From Verrucomicrobiia bacterium (GTDB lineage Bacteria; Verrucomicrobiota; Verrucomicrobiia; JABWAM01): DNA of 6,197 nt. Position numbers and translations under genes: made by a program. Of this stretch, positions 4,612 through 6,197 are shown piece by piece. The stretch's first letter is position 1; every line of letters begins with the position of its first letter. The stretch spans positions 1-6,197 of the forward strand of contig JABWAM010000148.1 in NCBI GenBank assembly GCA_013360985.1, in the 5' to 3' direction. The notes beneath the pieces are model-generated. The model was not told the DNA's origin. It saw only the letters and a program-made list of their open reading frames with translations, and searched no databases.

Positions 4612-6197
4612 AACCCTTCCTTCTCGCGCTGCTCCTCGCGGCCGCGACCGGCCGCGCAGTCGCCGTGCAGACTCAAAGCTTCCTCCAGGACTCCTTCGAC
4701 GACTTCGCGGAAGGCGAAGCCCGGGGAATTACGGTGACTTCCGACGGGTTCCTGCGGCTTGGCGTCGAAGCCGCGCGACTCGCCGCGATCCCCGCCTCGC
4801 CCATCTGGGCGGTCGCCGAAGGGCCCGGGGGCGCGCTCGATGTCGCCGCGGGCAACGAAGGTCAGGTTTTCCGCGTCGGCAACAACGGAAAACCCGAGGA
4901 GATTTTCAAAGCGAAGGAACTCCAGGCGCAGGCGCTCGCGGTGGATCGCCACGGCGCGCTCTTTGTCGGCACGTCGCCCGACGGAAAGATCTATCGCGTC
5001 GAAAAAAGCGGCAAGTCCACCCTCTTCTTCGAGCCGAAGGAGAAGTACATCTGGGCGTTGGCCTTCGACGCGGAAGGCAACCTCTTCGCGGCGACCGGCG
5101 ATCGGGGAAAACTTTTCAAAATCTCGCCCTCCGGCAAAGGACGCGTCTTCTACGACAGCGATGAAACGCACCTCCGCGCGCTTCTCTTCGACGCGAAGAA
5201 ACGGCTCTGGGTCGGCAGCGCGGAAAACGGAATCGTCTATCGCTTCGAAACGACGGCGGGCGCCGCCGGCGTCCCGTTCGCCGTCTGGGACTCCGCCTTT
5301 CGCGAGATCACGGCGCTCGCCGCCGCTCCCGACGGCGCCGTTTTTGCCGCGGCGATGGGCGACGGCAAAGGCGCCCGTCTCCCCTCTCTCTCCGGAGCCG
5401 CAGCAGCCATGCCCAAGCTCATGCCCGGCGCGCGGGGCGACGCTCCCGAAGCTGGCGCGAAAGGCGAGGCGCCCGGCGCCCCCTCGGAGAAACTCGGCGC
5501 CGGCGAGATCGCGCGCATCGCGCCCGACGGCGGAGTCGAACGCTGGTGGAGCGACCGCGAGGACGTGTACGCGTTGGCCGTTCCCGGCCCCGGACGCGTC
5601 TGGGCGGGCACCGGACGCAAAGGCAAGCTCCTCGAGATGACGGGCCCTCGAACCTGGGCCATCCTCAATCAACTGCCGGCCGAAACGATCACCGCGCTCC
5701 TCCCGCGCGCGGGTGGATGGATCGCGGCGACCTCGAACGACGGCGCGCTTTGGAGCCTCCCCGGCGCGGCGGCGCGCAAAGGCAGCTTCGAATCGAAGAT
5801 CTTCGACGCGCGCGGTTCGGCGCGCTGGGGCGCCGTGGAGTTCCGCGCGAGCCCGGGCGCCCTCCGTCTCTTCACCCGCTCGGGCAACACCGAGAAGCCC
5901 GACAAAGTCTGGAGCGCATGGAAACCGCTCGACGGCGCCGGCCGCGTCCAGAGCCCCGTGGCGGGCTACCTTCAGTACAAGATCGAAATGGAAGCCGAGG
6001 GCCGCGCCGAAGGCCCCGCCCTCGACCGCCTCGTCCTCTTCTATCAGCCGCAAAACCAGCCTCCGCGAATTACCCGGATCACCGTGACGCCTCCCCATGT
6101 CGAGCTCGTCCGAGTCCCGAAGCCGGAGGCGCCTCTCGCGGCGATCCACGCCAGCGCGAACCCTGTCGTGGCGCCCGCCGCCGGCGGCGCGAAGAAC
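4608..6197 (+). CDS. Secreted beta-propeller protein, C-terminus beyond the window
   Basis: The frame is open for 530 codons to the right edge. It starts at ATG 4608, whose last two bases are part of the TGA of the S55-like gene (ATGA overlap), so translation is probably coupled. A signal peptide is clear: MKPFLLALLLAAATGRAVA, with cleavage probably after residue 19. Propeller-type repeats of about 40 residues follow, each of the form 'ALAxDxxGxLFxGTxxxGKIYRV', at roughly 66-90, 108-131, 148-171, 188-212, 235-250, 320-343 and 361-383. An Ala/Gly/Pro-rich insert at 252-298 interrupts them. Residues 395-480 form a separate beta-rich module (SKIFDARGSARWGAVEF, LFTRSGN, VWSAWKPL, SPVAGYLQYKIE), followed by a Pro-rich stretch. 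No catalytic motif is visible; the propeller suggests a binding or scaffold role in the periplasm, outer membrane or cell surface. The exact family is not recognised; NHL/WD40-like is a description by pattern only. Confidence 0.85.
   Translation, partial: MKPFLLALLLAAATGRAVAVQTQSFLQDSFDDFAEGEARGITVTSDGFLRLGVEAARLAAIPASPIWAVAEGPGGALDVAAGNEGQVFRVGNNGKPEEIFKAKELQAQALAVDRHGALFVGTSPDGKIYRVEKSGKSTLFFEPKEKYIWALAFDAEGNLFAATGDRGKLFKISPSGKGRVFYDSDETHLRALLFDAKKRLWVGSAENGIVYRFETTAGAAGVPFAVWDSAFREITALAAAPDGAVFAAAMGDGKGARLPSLSGAAAAMPKLMPGARGDAPEAGAKGEAPGAPSEKLGAGEIARIAPDGGVERWWSDREDVYALAVPGPGRVWAGTGRKGKLLEMTGPRTWAILNQLPAETITALLPRAGGWIAATSNDGALWSLPGAAARKGSFESKIFDARGSARWGAVEFRASPGALRLFTRSGNTEKPDKVWSAWKPLDGAGRVQSPVAGYLQYKIEMEAEGRAEGPALDRLVLFYQPQNQPPRITRITVTPPHVELVRVPKPEAPLAAIHASANPVVAPAAGGAKN

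Noticed and set aside
4404..6149. Long minus-strand open frame of 581 codons opposite the propeller gene
   Set aside because: The plus strand encodes a clear signal peptide and regular propeller repeats; the minus translation is low-complexity and Arg-rich.
1..6197. tRNA, rRNA, CRISPR array, transposase or toxin-antitoxin genes
   Set aside because: None was recognised on either strand; the only repeats seen are the two diverged copies around yebC.

Overview
This window is a GC-rich chromosomal fragment (about 60-65% G+C by eye) from a Gram-negative bacterium. An LPS-type outer membrane is inferred from the start of a CMP-Kdo synthetase gene (kdsB) at the left edge. Several starts lack a recognisable Shine-Dalgarno sequence. 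The pairing of a SpoIVB/S55-like protein with a secreted beta-propeller protein would fit poorly characterised phyla such as the PVC group, Acidobacteriota or related candidate phyla. That placement is inference; no 16S or other firm marker is present.

Layout, left to right. The minus strand carries the first 39 codons of kdsB (1-117, running off the window), preceded in the same direction by a small one-helix membrane protein gene (133-297). Pointing the other way is a complete Fe/Mn-family superoxide dismutase gene (403-1017, plus), with a plausible promoter just upstream and terminator-like hairpins after it. Next is an unusually long 616-bp convergent spacer, and then a complete yebC gene on the minus strand (1634-2380). 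After a 401-bp divergent spacer come two plus-strand genes: an S55/SpoIVB-like secreted protein (2782-4611) and, overlapping its stop codon by ATGA, a secreted beta-propeller protein (4608 to the right edge, unfinished).

The two spacers around yebC hold diverged copies of the same roughly 340-410 bp repeat, in the same orientation (about 1185-1591 and 2435-2775). Conserved blocks are about 90% identical and are separated by indels and diverged stretches. One copy lies between convergent genes and the other between divergent genes, so this looks like a dispersed repeat family rather than a gene-specific leader. Its minus strand also has a similar reading frame in both copies, open in one and frameshifted in the other. 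This repeat is the main structure that the genes do not explain.

The S55-like/propeller pair is the other point of interest. Both proteins begin with a likely signal peptide and their genes appear translationally coupled, so they probably act together outside the cytoplasm. In the S55-like protein the GMSGSP serine motif precedes the GHP histidine motif, the reverse of the order in Bacillus SpoIVB. I do not see a convincing complete new defence or mobile system in the window.
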